Source: a virus
Reading direction: 5' to 3' (one strand)
Length of the DNA stretch: 64,000 nt
Virus record (IMG/VR): IMGVR_UViG_3300003690_000090
Coordinates: 1-64,000 of that record
The notes below the pieces were generated by a model that did no database searches, had not been told where the DNA came from, and saw only the letters and a program-made list of their open reading frames with translations. Shown here piece after piece: positions 39,327 through 46,333 of the stretch (the first letter of the stretch is position 1; every line of letters begins with the position of its first letter). The position numbers were made by a program, and so were the translations under genes.

Positions 39327-40072
39327 GCACCCCCTTCTGCCTTGCGCCACCCGGTGTACCGGTTGACCTTCGGACCGTGCGCGACGATGGCCACCGACGG
39401 GCGACGGGCACCCCTCGAGGTACCATCGCACTGCCTGCAGGATGCGCAGTCCAGCACCTTGCCTGCTTCCTCTGCAGCCGGGCACACCCGTTCCCACGGT
39501 TGCAAGGCTTCGGTTGCAAGGCGCGTTCTAAACGTCCGCCATCCCAGCGAATGAGCGATCGTCGCTTCGGCGGGTGTGTCGACCGACGCCATGACAAGAT
39601 CCGCCCATTCGGACGCGTCCAGATCTGGCCACCTATGATCGTATCCGGTCCACCCCTTGGCATCCTGCAGCATCGCACGCCATGTGGGAGAGGGTACGAC
39701 CGACGGGTTTCCATAGGTACCCATCCGAACCATGCGACCGTCAAGGTGCGCGGGCAATTCCGAGACGTCCGGGCGGATCACGTTGCCCCGGTGGTACGCT
39801 TGCCAGACTGCAAGCGGACCCCGGAAGGCGAGCACGTAGCACGCGCCAGACCCGCCCGATGCGACCGAACGGTGTCCGCAGTCCCCGCAGACTGCGACGT
39901 CATCCCCGGACCGGATAGCGTCATGTGGTGCGATATCCCTGTGCATAAGGTAGGTCTGGACCAGATCGCCCGTCTTGGCATTGGCGGACTGGTAGTCAAG
40001 GTCCTGCGTGATCCCGATAATCGGTGATCCGTCTATGGGCGATGGCCCCTCATAGAATACGATGCGTCGCAT
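39323..40072 (-). CDS. Conserved phage protein with CGDC motif (249 aa)
   Basis: ATG 40072 (MRRIVFYEGPSPIDGSPIIG) follows the GGACACACCAC leader. The combination PSPIDGSPIIGI, SANAKTGDLVQTYLM, DDVAVCGDCGHR and ACYVLAFRGPLAVWQAYHRG resembles a family seen in many phages, in which a CxxC-containing site is followed by a CYV/W-aromatic region; the activity of the family is unknown to me. A second Cys group (CASCRQC) near the C-terminus may bind metal. Promoter-like copy e lies upstream. Confidence 0.65.
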   Translation of the reverse strand: MRRIVFYEGPSPIDGSPIIGITQDLDYQSANAKTGDLVQTYLMHRDIAPHDAIRSGDDVAVCGDCGHRSVASGGSGACYVLAFRGPLAVWQAYHRGNVIRPDVSELPAHLDGRMVRMGTYGNPSVVPSPTWRAMLQDAKGWTGYDHRWPDLDASEWADLVMASVDTPAEATIAHSLGWRTFRTRLATEALQPWERVCPAAEEAGKVLDCASCRQCDGTSRGARRPSVAIVAHGPKVNRYTGWRKAEGGA

Positions 40073-40114
40073 GTGGTGTGTCCGTTGTTTGTGGTGTCCG
40101 ACGGGTAGCCCGTC

Positions 40115-40141
40115 CCATGTAATGTAACCCGCCCTGATAAC
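40115..40141 (-). promoter_or_regulatory. Repeated promoter-like element, copy e
   Basis: On the minus strand GTTATCAGGGCGGGTTACATTACATGG, matching copies f and g. Downstream, a 6-bp stem GACGGG/CCCGTC (40100-40114) lies in the leader of the 40072 gene. Confidence 0.6.
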
Positions 40142-40156
40142 GGGGCAACCCGTCGC

Positions 40157-40325
40157 AAGCGCTACCCGGACCGCCGCCCACATGCCGGGAGGCCTGGCAC
40201 AATGCAAGCGCTACCCGGACCGCCGCCCACATGCCGAGGCGCAAGCGCTACCCGGACCGCTATGAGCTGGCACAATGCAAGCGCTACCCGGCCCGCTGCT
40301 GGCAAGCAAGCGCTACCCGGTCCGC
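40157..40325 (+). repeat. 18-bp repeat array D (five copies between divergent promoters)
   Basis: Copies start at 40157, 40206, 40243, 40279 and 40308. Three are identical to AAGCGCTACCCGGACCGC; two differ at one base. Spacers also share pieces (CGCCCACATGCCG, CTGGCACAATGC). The array lies between the leftward copy e and the rightward copy f of the promoter-like element, so it may serve both directions. No gene is seen in 40142-40392. Confidence 0.85.
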
Positions 40326-40392
40326 TGCCCGCTGGGCACGACCTTGTGGAGCCGGAGACCTGGTCTCGCATGCGTGTCTCGATGGGTGCCCC

Positions 40393-40423
40393 GTTATCAG
40401 AACAGGTTACATTATCCATGGAC
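40393..40423 (+). promoter_or_regulatory. Repeated promoter-like element, copy f
   Basis: GTTATCAGAACAGGTTACATTATCCATGGAC, 27 of 31 bases identical to copy g at 42421. It is followed by ACACAAACCACGGAGG and ATG 40443. Confidence 0.65.
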
Positions 40424-40442
40424 ACAAACCACGGAGGTCCAC

Positions 40443-40766
40443 ATGAAACCCCCCACCTTTGAAACCCACAACGACACCAAGGTCGACATCAATGGCACGC
40501 ACCTGCAGGGGCACATCGACACCACGTTCGGTGCCCTCGTTTGCACGTTCGGAGAACCGACAGTCGGTGACGAATACAAGATCGACTGGGAATGGGAGAT
40601 TGAGTTTGCAGATGGCACCGTTGCCACTGTCTACAACTGGAAGAATGGCCCCAACTATTGCAGGTCCGGAGGGAAACGCGCCAACCAGATCACCGATTGG
40701 CACGTTGGCGGTCACAAGGGTGAAGCGTTGGCGCTGGTGCAGCAGGCGCTGGGAGGTCTGGCATGA
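40443..40766 (+). CDS. Unknown protein (107 aa)
   Basis: GGAGG lies five bases ahead of ATG 40443 (MKPPTFETHN); the frame open from 40275 runs through repeat array D and is not used. The protein has a beta-rich layout (YKIDWEWEIEFADGTVATVY) with a His-rich C-terminal part (ITDWHVGGHKGEALAL). Unknown function. Its stop overlaps the next ATG (ATGA). Confidence 0.6.
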   Translation: MKPPTFETHNDTKVDINGTHLQGHIDTTFGALVCTFGEPTVGDEYKIDWEWEIEFADGTVATVYNWKNGPNYCRSGGKRANQITDWHVGGHKGEALALVQQALGGLA

Positions 40767-40987
40767 TCTATCGAGGTAGCCTCGCAGAAGGTCCAGCGCG
40801 TGAGTCCGACGGGTTCCCCAAGTGGATTGAATGGAAGGGGGTGCAGTACCAGACACCCCACTATGACGTCATCCATGAATGGGTCTATGACAGCATTGTG
40901 GATGCCATCGACGGCACCCCCATCGAGCCCGATGGGATCACCTGTGAGGGTTGCCCCTCATGGCTGCTGGCATTGGGTCTGATCTAA
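40763..40987 (+). CDS. Unknown small protein (74 aa)
   Basis: The start overlaps the upstream TGA as ATGA. The product is rich in Trp, Tyr and Asp (WIEWKGVQYQTPHYDVIHEW) with a CEGC pair near the C-terminus. No family is recognised. It ends the two-gene rightward cassette driven by promoter-like copy f. Confidence 0.6.
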   Translation: MIYRGSLAEGPARESDGFPKWIEWKGVQYQTPHYDVIHEWVYDSIVDAIDGTPIEPDGITCEGCPSWLLALGLI

Positions 40988-41076
40988 ACACGACACCGGG
41001 AGGTAGGGATGGAATAGCGCATCCGCCCCGTCATCCGCAAGGGTGGCGGGGTTTCCTATTGGCCTGGTGCAAGCGC

Positions 41077-41142
41077 AAGCGCTACCCGGACCGCCCCCGC
41101 CTGGGCACGGGACCGTGGAGCCGTAAGCGCTACCCGGCCCGC
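41077..41142 (+). repeat. 18-bp repeat array E (two copies)
   Basis: AAGCGCTACCCGGACCGC at 41077 and AAGCGCTACCCGGCCCGC at 41125, plus orientation, in the gap between a rightward gene end and a leftward gene end. CTACTATCATC follows at 41156, as after array C. Confidence 0.8.
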
Positions 41143-41217
41143 CACCGGTTGTGTCTACTATCATCACACCAGCTGGCAGCTCCGACCTGGTAGAGCTCAA
41201 GCCCAGCACAAAGAGAA

Positions 41218-41246
41218 GCCCCGCCGAGCTTGGAGCCGGGCGGGGC
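41218..41246. terminator. Strong hairpin between convergent genes
   Basis: GCCCCGCC (41218-41225) and GGCGGGGC (41239-41246) make an 8-bp GC stem with a 13-nt loop, 32 bp past the stop of the leftward micro-gene. It could end transcription from either side. No U-run. Confidence 0.5.
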
Positions 41247-41278
41247 GGTTGGCCTGGTCGAACGTTAGGCCGGTGAGA

Positions 41279-41374
41279 TCAGTCGTCGGGTGGCCTGGGC
41301 AGAATTGCCATGGCGCAGAAGAAGAGAACGACAAGGGCAGTGCATGCCAAGGTGGTCATGAGGAAGTCGAACAT
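41279..41374 (-). CDS. Tiny single-TM membrane protein (31 aa)
   Basis: The minus-strand frame from ATG 41374 gives MFDFLMTTLACTALVVLFF and then CAMAILPRPPDD, a single transmembrane helix with a short acidic tail. The ribosome site is weak (AGG seven bases upstream). It lies 92 bp downstream of the 42093 gene and ahead of a strong hairpin, in keeping with the end of a transcript. The hydrophobic run between charged ends supports a real gene, but it is short. Confidence 0.4.
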   Translation of the reverse strand: MFDFLMTTLACTALVVLFFCAMAILPRPPDD

Positions 41375-41430
41375 GTGGGGCCTGGTCTTGTGGTGAGTGA
41401 GTTGTTTTGATTTGGTTTGGGGGTGCGGGA

Positions 41431-41450
41431 CGGGAGGAACCACCCTCCCG
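41431..41450. other. Hairpin after the 41467 gene
   Basis: CGGGAGG (41431-41437) and CCTCCCG (41444-41450) form a 7-bp stem with a 6-nt loop, 16 bp past the stop of the leftward gene. It may be a terminator or a processing site before the micro-gene. Confidence 0.4.
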
Positions 41451-41466
41451 CCCCGGGTTGTACAAC

Positions 41467-42093
41467 CTACCCAAGCATTTCCTCTGCGCCGATGGACTTG
41501 CCGCCCATGACCAGACTGTCAAAGTTGGAACCATCCAGGCGCAGACCGTAGTTCCTCCAGTACCGTTGGCGCAGGTCAAAGGTGTGCTTGACCCACGGCT
41601 TGATGCCGGTGGTGATCTTGGTGCGCACGGTTTCGGCACGCTTGACTTCGGTTCCCTCTGCTGCTGCGCCCTTCCACATTTCCAGACCGACCACAAGAAC
41701 CTCGTCCTCATTCTTGGGGTTGCGCATCAGGCGACCGTCAACCACGGTGACCAATTCAGTCTTGCGGTCATGCTCACCGGCAAGGGACTTGCTTGCGCTT
41801 GCGATCAATTCATCAATCGCAACGGCGATATCAGCAGCAGTGGGAACCATGCGGATAGGGTCCGCGCCCTTCTGGCGAACCAGCGGGTTGACCATGTCAG
41901 GGTGTGCAGCCAGTGCCACGGGGTCAAGGGACCGGAGGGTTTCCAAATCCTTTCGGATGACGTTCTTGTACGACACGCCGATCTGCAATTTGCGATGCCG
42001 GCTTTCGCCTTCTTTCGTGACATGTCCACGGATGAAGGCGATCTGTCCGCCTCCGGTTTCGGCAATCATGGTTTCGATGGTGGGGGTGGCCAT
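41467..42093 (-). CDS. Unknown phage protein (208 aa)
   Basis: The frame is open far upstream through array F, giving repeated AVRVALG shadow residues, but GGAGG and ATG 42093 (MATPTIETMIAETGGG) mark the true start. The protein has a basic middle (GESRHRKLQIGVSYKNVIRK) and mixed alpha/beta sequence (DIAVAIDELIASASKSLAGE, RYWRNYGLRLDGSNFDSL). No domain is recognised. A degenerate promoter-like element lies at 42141-42170. Confidence 0.65.
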   Translation of the reverse strand: MATPTIETMIAETGGGQIAFIRGHVTKEGESRHRKLQIGVSYKNVIRKDLETLRSLDPVALAAHPDMVNPLVRQKGADPIRMVPTAADIAVAIDELIASASKSLAGEHDRKTELVTVVDGRLMRNPKNEDEVLVVGLEMWKGAAAEGTEVKRAETVRTKITTGIKPWVKHTFDLRQRYWRNYGLRLDGSNFDSLVMGGKSIGAEEMLG

Positions 42094-42140
42094 GGTTGGC
42101 CTCCATTGGTTTGGGTTGTCACCGGAGGGTTCCGGTACAA

Positions 42141-42170
42141 ACAACCTATCGTCATGGGTGATAACGTCAA
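42141..42170 (-). promoter_or_regulatory. Degenerate promoter-like element, copy h
   Basis: TTGACG directly joined to TTATCACCCATGACGATAGG on the minus strand keeps the GTTATCA part of the family but lacks GGTTACATTA. It lies 48 bp upstream of ATG 42093. Confidence 0.35.
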
Positions 42171-42249
42171 GGGCACAGCCCGACCCCTGGCCCCCATGCC
42201 CCATGCCGGCATGCCCCCACACCCCCGCGTTACCTGGCATACACCCACC

Positions 42250-42363
42250 AAGTGCTACTCGGACCGCCACCAATTGACCAAGAGCTACCCGGACCGCCAT
42301 CAATTGAGACCAACCAAGCGCTACCCGGACCGCCATCAATTGACGGAGTGCTACCTGGCGTTC
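42250..42363 (+). repeat. 18-bp repeat array F (four copies)
   Basis: Copies start at 42250, 42280, 42316 and 42346 (last one diverged). Here the unit extends to about 30 bp because CCRYCAATTGA follows each of the first three copies. The array lies in the gene-free stretch between the leftward gene at 42093 and the rightward gene at 42470, next to promoter-like copy g. Confidence 0.85.
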
Positions 42364-42420
42364 AGCCGTTCCAGCTCATGTGGTGTGGTGGGAAGCAGCT
42401 GGGTTGTGGAGCAATGCACC

Positions 42421-42451
42421 GTTATCAGAACGGGTTACATTATGTATAGAC
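42421..42451 (+). promoter_or_regulatory. Repeated promoter-like element, copy g
   Basis: GTTATCAGAACGGGTTACATTATGTATAGAC; TTATCA and TATAGA are 17 bp apart, so this copy looks like a sigma70 promoter. It is followed by the AACAAACACGAGG leader and ATG 42470. Confidence 0.65.
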
Positions 42452-42469
42452 AACAAACACGAGGTGAAC

Positions 42470-42718
42470 ATGGGAAAGCAAGTAGTAGTATTCGAACTTC
42501 CTGACTGCGATATCTGCGCTGATGGAACCAAAGCAAAGTACGACGCGAAGACTCGAAGGGGTCCGTGGGGCAACCTGTGCGAGCCGTGCTGGAAGCGACA
42601 CACCTATCGCCACCTTGGCACGGGGTTCGGTCAGGAACTGGTTCTGAAGGTCACGGACGGATCAGACCACCTGCGCAATGTCCGGGCTGTTCTGGACATG
42701 TTGGGGGACAAGTCATGA
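42470..42718 (+). CDS. Small zinc-ribbon protein (82 aa)
   Basis: GAGG lies six bases upstream of ATG 42470 (MGKQVVVFELPDCDIC). CDIC and CEPC pairs about 26 residues apart, followed by WKRHTYRHLGTG, fit a zinc ribbon of the phage 'treble-clef' type. The C-terminal helix ends in GDKS. Its stop overlaps the next start (ATGA). Confidence 0.65.
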   Translation: MGKQVVVFELPDCDICADGTKAKYDAKTRRGPWGNLCEPCWKRHTYRHLGTGFGQELVLKVTDGSDHLRNVRAVLDMLGDKS

Positions 42719-42906
42719 TCGACTACCACGCCACGGTGAGCAAGTGTGACGTTTGTGGGTTGCACGACTACGACGAGGACATCGTTGTGGTCACCGACGA
42801 GGAGGACGGGGAGGACGTCACCCTGTGCGCCGATTGCGCGAGGGACTGGGATGGTTGCGAGACCGGTAGTGGGGGGGACGAAACCGCCCACTACCGAGGC
42901 TACTAG
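42715..42906 (+). CDS. Small zinc-ribbon protein (63 aa)
   Basis: The ATGA overlap sets ATG 42715 (MIDYHATVSKCDVCG). CDVC and CADC pairs flank an acidic beta-like stretch (DEDIVVVTDEEDGEDVTL), and a last Cys follows at DWDGCE. With the gene before it this is a pair of different small zinc proteins in one rightward cassette. Partner unknown. Confidence 0.65.
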   Translation: MIDYHATVSKCDVCGLHDYDEDIVVVTDEEDGEDVTLCADCARDWDGCETGSGGDETAHYRGY

Positions 42907-42959
42907 TCAACCGGGCTGGCATCCCAAACTGCCTCCTTCTTCTTCTCTTTGCCTCCACA

Positions 42960-42983
42960 GGTAGCCTCCACGGTAGCCTCCAC
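42960..42983 (+). repeat. Two tandem copies of a 12-bp unit
   Basis: GGTAGCCTCCAC occurs at 42960 and 42972, followed by a diverged third piece (GGTTGGCACTATCATC). It lies 60 bp upstream of the methyltransferase gene, next to TTGGCA and TACGTA boxes that could form its promoter. Confidence 0.6.
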
Positions 42984-43045
42984 GGTTGGCACTATCATCA
43001 AGGTGTGGCTACGTAGTTATCATGACAACCAACACCGAGGGATAC

Positions 43046-44311
43046 ATGGAAGAGGACGTGAGATACACCACGCTTGATCTGTTTGCGGGTGCAGGGGGAG
43101 CATCATTGGGACTACGAGACGCAGGGTTTCATCATGCGTTGTGTGTAGAGTGGGATGAGGATGCAACGGAGACGTTGTTGGCAGCAGACTTTCCAGCAGC
43201 GAATGCAGACGTCAGGGAGTTGGATGTCTACAAGACAATCGAGAGAGTCGATCTGTTGTGGGCATCGCCACCATGCCAGGCGTTCTCAACTGCTGGGCAG
43301 AGGAGGGGTGCGGAGGATGACAGGAACGGATGGCCGTGGACTCTTGAGGTGATTGACCACTTGATGGAGCGTGGTGTTGGTCCGAGGTACGTCGTCTGTG
43401 AGAATGTACAGGGACTGACGTACCACCAGGCGGAGTGTGTTGGGGGGAACAGTGGTTGTGCTGGTTGCTATTGGGAAGGGTGGATCATTCCAGAGTTCAA
43501 GAAGCGCTTTGCGTGGGTAGGTCATACGACGTTGGATGCTGCAGGCTTTGGAGTACCACAGCATAGGAAGCGTGTGTTCTTGGTGGCGGGTGATGGACCG
43601 ATACGGTGGCCAGTACCAACGCATGGACCACCGAATGCAGCGAAGCAGGGTGCATTGTTTGGTGGTGGTGTCAGGCCGTATGTCACGGTGCGTGATGCAT
43701 TGAACATTGACGCATGGGCTACGGAGACGAACACGAGCTCGGGTATGGCTCGAGTAGCGAGGAGTGCAGATACTCCATCGTGTTCACCAGTAGCGGGAGG
43801 CAAGGCGCTGGGTGGATTGCTTGAGGTAGACACTAGGGTGATGGGTGTCTCATGCAATCCATTCAAGAAGGATGAGAACGGAGGTCCACTCAAGGAAGAC
43901 AGAACGTACAAGGACATCACGGATACACCAGCTGGGTGTGTGAGTTCTCGTGGTCCATTGGACAATCAAGGTCCATTCGTAGTGAGCGATGGTGCTTCAG
44001 TACCAGGTCCAGGCAGTGAGCCATGGAGACTGGATGAACCATCAGCAACTGTGACTACTACAGAGGAGAAGGGTACGAGGGGGAAGCATATGAGTGGTGG
44101 ACCAGACAGAGCTGCTGACACTATGTGGCGTGGTGCTGGTGTGAGACGATTGACATGGCAGGAGTGTGCAGCGTTGCAGTCGTTTCCAGTGGAACATCCA
44201 TTTCAGGGGAAGACGAAGAAGAGTCTGTATCGCCAGGTAGGGAATGCAGTACCACCACCGTTGTCTCGTGTCTTAGGTCAGGCCGTGAAGGAGGCATTGG
44301 ATGCAGGCTGA
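43046..44311 (+). CDS. C5-cytosine DNA methyltransferase (421 aa)
   Basis: The frame opens at 42986, but GAGG followed by ATG 43046 (MEEDVRYTTL) after the CAACACCGAGG leader is the better start. Motif I DLFAGAGG is at 11-18, the catalytic PPCQ at 75-78 (Cys77), ENV at 119-121, QHRKR at 172-176, and GNAVPPPLSR near the end, so all core motifs of the C5 family are present. It methylates cytosine at an unknown site. Codon use is unusual (G+T-rich), as in the four genes that follow. No restriction partner is present, so it probably protects phage DNA. Confidence 0.93.
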   Translation: MEEDVRYTTLDLFAGAGGASLGLRDAGFHHALCVEWDEDATETLLAADFPAANADVRELDVYKTIERVDLLWASPPCQAFSTAGQRRGAEDDRNGWPWTLEVIDHLMERGVGPRYVVCENVQGLTYHQAECVGGNSGCAGCYWEGWIIPEFKKRFAWVGHTTLDAAGFGVPQHRKRVFLVAGDGPIRWPVPTHGPPNAAKQGALFGGGVRPYVTVRDALNIDAWATETNTSSGMARVARSADTPSCSPVAGGKALGGLLEVDTRVMGVSCNPFKKDENGGPLKEDRTYKDITDTPAGCVSSRGPLDNQGPFVVSDGASVPGPGSEPWRLDEPSATVTTTEEKGTRGKHMSGGPDRAADTMWRGAGVRRLTWQECAALQSFPVEHPFQGKTKKSLYRQVGNAVPPPLSRVLGQAVKEALDAG

Positions 44312-44591
44312 TGTAGTGGATGTAGAGGATGGAGAGTTCTTTCCATTGAGTGAGGCGGAGTTGGGAATAGACATCGTCTGGTTCATCGATGGATTGATTG
44401 ATGCAGTGACGAGCGGGTTGGAGAGCACATCGAAAGGATTGTTAGTGGGTGAGCCATTGTGTGAGGAGGTACCAGCGACAGGGGTTCTATCTGTGTACGT
44501 ACCGGTGTCGTACTGTTGGATGGAACCAATGTGTGTTCGTATAGCGCAGGTAGGTGCTGGGTACTGGCAGTGGGGTGGTGAGGGAGACTGA
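44301..44591 (+). CDS. Unknown protein (96 aa)
   Basis: GGAGG lies upstream of ATG 44301, and the gene overlaps the methyltransferase by 11 bp. The product is acidic at the N-terminus (DVEDGEFFPLSEAELGID), otherwise with three Cys and several Trp residues near the C-terminus. It shares the G+T-rich codon use of its neighbours. No domain is recognised. Confidence 0.55.
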   Translation: MQADVVDVEDGEFFPLSEAELGIDIVWFIDGLIDAVTSGLESTSKGLLVGEPLCEEVPATGVLSVYVPVSYCWMEPMCVRIAQVGAGYWQWGGEGD

Positions 44592-45523
44592 TGCTTGGGT
44601 ATGAGATTGTATTGAGCCAGTTCTTTCCATCTGACGGAGTGTTGGGTGTAGACGAACGACACATGGACATCTCTGGTGTAGAGCCGGAGGTGATGGACCG
44701 TATTGGTGCGATGGTTGGTGGTGGACCAGTCGAGCTGACGGAGATTGTTCGAGCTCGTGGGAAGGCAGGACATCACTTGCTACCAGGCGATGTGGTGTGT
44801 CGGTATGCTGGTATAGGTGAGCAGCGTTGTGATGTGATTCGGTTGTTACGGGATGTTGTGTATGCGGACGGTGGTGGAGTCTCCAGTGAGCAGCAGCGAG
44901 CGATAGAGGAGCTGCGTCAGCGCTGTGTAGAGGAGCATCGTTGGGGGGTGGTACGTCGTGATGAGTTGATGGTGATCATGGATGCGTTTGGTAGGGGGGT
45001 GGTGTTCAGTAGTTACGGTGCATTTCGGTGGTGGAGAAAGCCGATGGAGATGTTGTCTAGCAGGCAGCGTCATACTGATCCAACGCCGGAGAGGGTAGCT
45101 GCTGCTTGGTGTGCGATACGTGCAGTGCATGGTCATTTGCACGAGGTGTATGGGGGTGGTGGTTCTGTGGGTATGGGTGCTTTCACAAGGACTGAGCGTA
45201 TAGCCAGGCTGGTGTACAACTTGCGGATGCGGTTGGGGTGTGTGGCTGGTGATGGGGAGGTAGTGAAGATGCACTACTTCTGGGGTTTGAAGCATGCTCC
45301 GTGGTGGGACCGAGTGTTTGATCGTCATGCTGCTGGGTTGTTTCTACCGAAGCCATTGCTTCACGTATGTGGTCAACGGTCGACGAAGTGGGTGAAGTCG
45401 AGCGTGGTGGACATGGACTTGGTTTATCGATTTGCTGGTTGGCCGGAGTGGGTTGGCCAGGGTCCATTGAAGTTCACGAGGGTAGACAAAGATGATGTTC
45501 GAGGTAGTTGGTACTGGAGATGA
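44591..45523 (+). CDS. Unknown protein (310 aa)
   Basis: The start overlaps the previous stop by one base (TGATG). The N-terminal half is acidic/helical, the middle is rich in Arg and His (IEELRQRCVEEHRWGVVRRD), and a Gly-rich loop (YGGGGSVGMG) precedes a basic Trp-rich C-terminus. The many Arg/Trp residues suggest nucleic-acid contact, but I recognise no family. Codon use is strongly biased to G and T. Confidence 0.55.
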   Translation: MLGYEIVLSQFFPSDGVLGVDERHMDISGVEPEVMDRIGAMVGGGPVELTEIVRARGKAGHHLLPGDVVCRYAGIGEQRCDVIRLLRDVVYADGGGVSSEQQRAIEELRQRCVEEHRWGVVRRDELMVIMDAFGRGVVFSSYGAFRWWRKPMEMLSSRQRHTDPTPERVAAAWCAIRAVHGHLHEVYGGGGSVGMGAFTRTERIARLVYNLRMRLGCVAGDGEVVKMHYFWGLKHAPWWDRVFDRHAAGLFLPKPLLHVCGQRSTKWVKSSVVDMDLVYRFAGWPEWVGQGPLKFTRVDKDDVRGSWYWR

Positions 45524-45845
45524 GGCTGGTATTCATGCATTGAAGCGTGAGCTTCGTCAGTTTGTAGGTGCATGGCACTTGTTTCTGTCGGGTGAGGTTG
45601 TTGAGGAGCATCGGTGGCGGTGTGTACCTGGCTGGGCGAAGAAGGTTCCTGGGATGCTGGACGAGGAATGGATCTTGTTTGATTTGGACAAGCATGTTGG
45701 TAATCCGTGGCGGATTCGGTTTTTGCGTAGTGTGTTGGACCAGGTGGTTGGTTGGAGTGCGAGTGGAGATCTGATCGAGGGTGTATTGCCGTCGATTGAC
45801 ACAGCGGTAGAGATGTTCGAGGAGTTGTTTGGTGTTGAAGAATGA
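45492..45845 (+). CDS. Unknown protein (117 aa)
   Basis: The gene overlaps its upstream neighbour by 32 bp, more than usual here; ATG 45492 is followed by a second ATG. The product has an acidic, Trp-rich middle (VGAWHLFLSGEVVEEHRW, DEEWILFDLDKHV) and a helical end. No known motif. It lies between an unknown gene and the RusA resolvase and shares their codon bias. Confidence 0.5.
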   Translation: MMFEVVGTGDEAGIHALKRELRQFVGAWHLFLSGEVVEEHRWRCVPGWAKKVPGMLDEEWILFDLDKHVGNPWRIRFLRSVLDQVVGWSASGDLIEGVLPSIDTAVEMFEELFGVEE

Positions 45846-46275
45846 GCTGTTGCTGGCAGCGTTAGTGCCAGGTGATCCGATTGGTAAGGGCAGGCCGCGT
45901 GGCACTGTGCGTGGTGGATATGTGAAGATGTACACGCCGAAGCGGACAGCTGATTGGGAGAGGGCTGCGGCGTTGCTGGTCCGGAATGCATGGAAGCGTG
46001 CGCCGTATGAGGGTCCAGTGCATGTGGAGTTTGATGCTGTATTTCACCGGCCGAAGCGATTGCTTCGCAAGCGAGATCCTGAGCAAAGGGTCTGGCACAC
46101 GTCCAAGCCAGACATAGATAATGTTGCGAAGAGTGGATTGGACAGCTTGGTTATGGCTGGAATGATCCGAGATGATGTGCAGTGTGTCTCATTGCAATGT
46201 CGGTCAATGTATTCATCGAAAGTAGAGGGTCCTTGTTTGGAGGTGCGTGTGTATTCAGTTGACGAGCTTCCTTGA
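45832..46275 (+). CDS. rusA: RusA-family Holliday-junction resolvase (147 aa)
   Basis: GAGGAG lies seven bases ahead of GTG 45832, overlapping the previous gene by 14 bp. The pattern PGDPIGKGRPRGT, MYTPKRTADWE, SKPDIDNVAKSGLDSL and RDDVQCV matches RusA endonucleases, where KPDIDN and DD supply metal-binding acidic residues. RusA dimers cut four-way junctions formed in recombination and replication. It ends the G+T-rich block and is followed by two terminators. Confidence 0.88.
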   Translation: MLKNELLLAALVPGDPIGKGRPRGTVRGGYVKMYTPKRTADWERAAALLVRNAWKRAPYEGPVHVEFDAVFHRPKRLLRKRDPEQRVWHTSKPDIDNVAKSGLDSLVMAGMIRDDVQCVSLQCRSMYSSKVEGPCLEVRVYSVDELP

Positions 46276-46333
46276 CAGGGCTACGTTTCGATCGAGGTCA
46301 CTTTCATTTGTGATCCTCGTGTTTGTGTTGTCG

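Noticed and set aside
40141-40360. Possible peptide family KRYPDR encoded by the repeats
   Set aside because: Differences between copies fall at first and second codon positions in that frame and there are no consistent starts or ribosome sites, so coding pressure is unlikely.
42094-42339. Extended protein starts with repeated AVRVALG residues upstream of the 42093 gene
   Set aside because: These residues come from reading repeat array F as codons. A good ribosome site and ATG lie downstream at 42093.
33945-42363. CRISPR-like arrays (18-bp repeats with variable spacers)
   Set aside because: Repeats are short and degenerate, spacer lengths vary widely and are partly repetitive, copies are spread over six places, and no cas genes are present.
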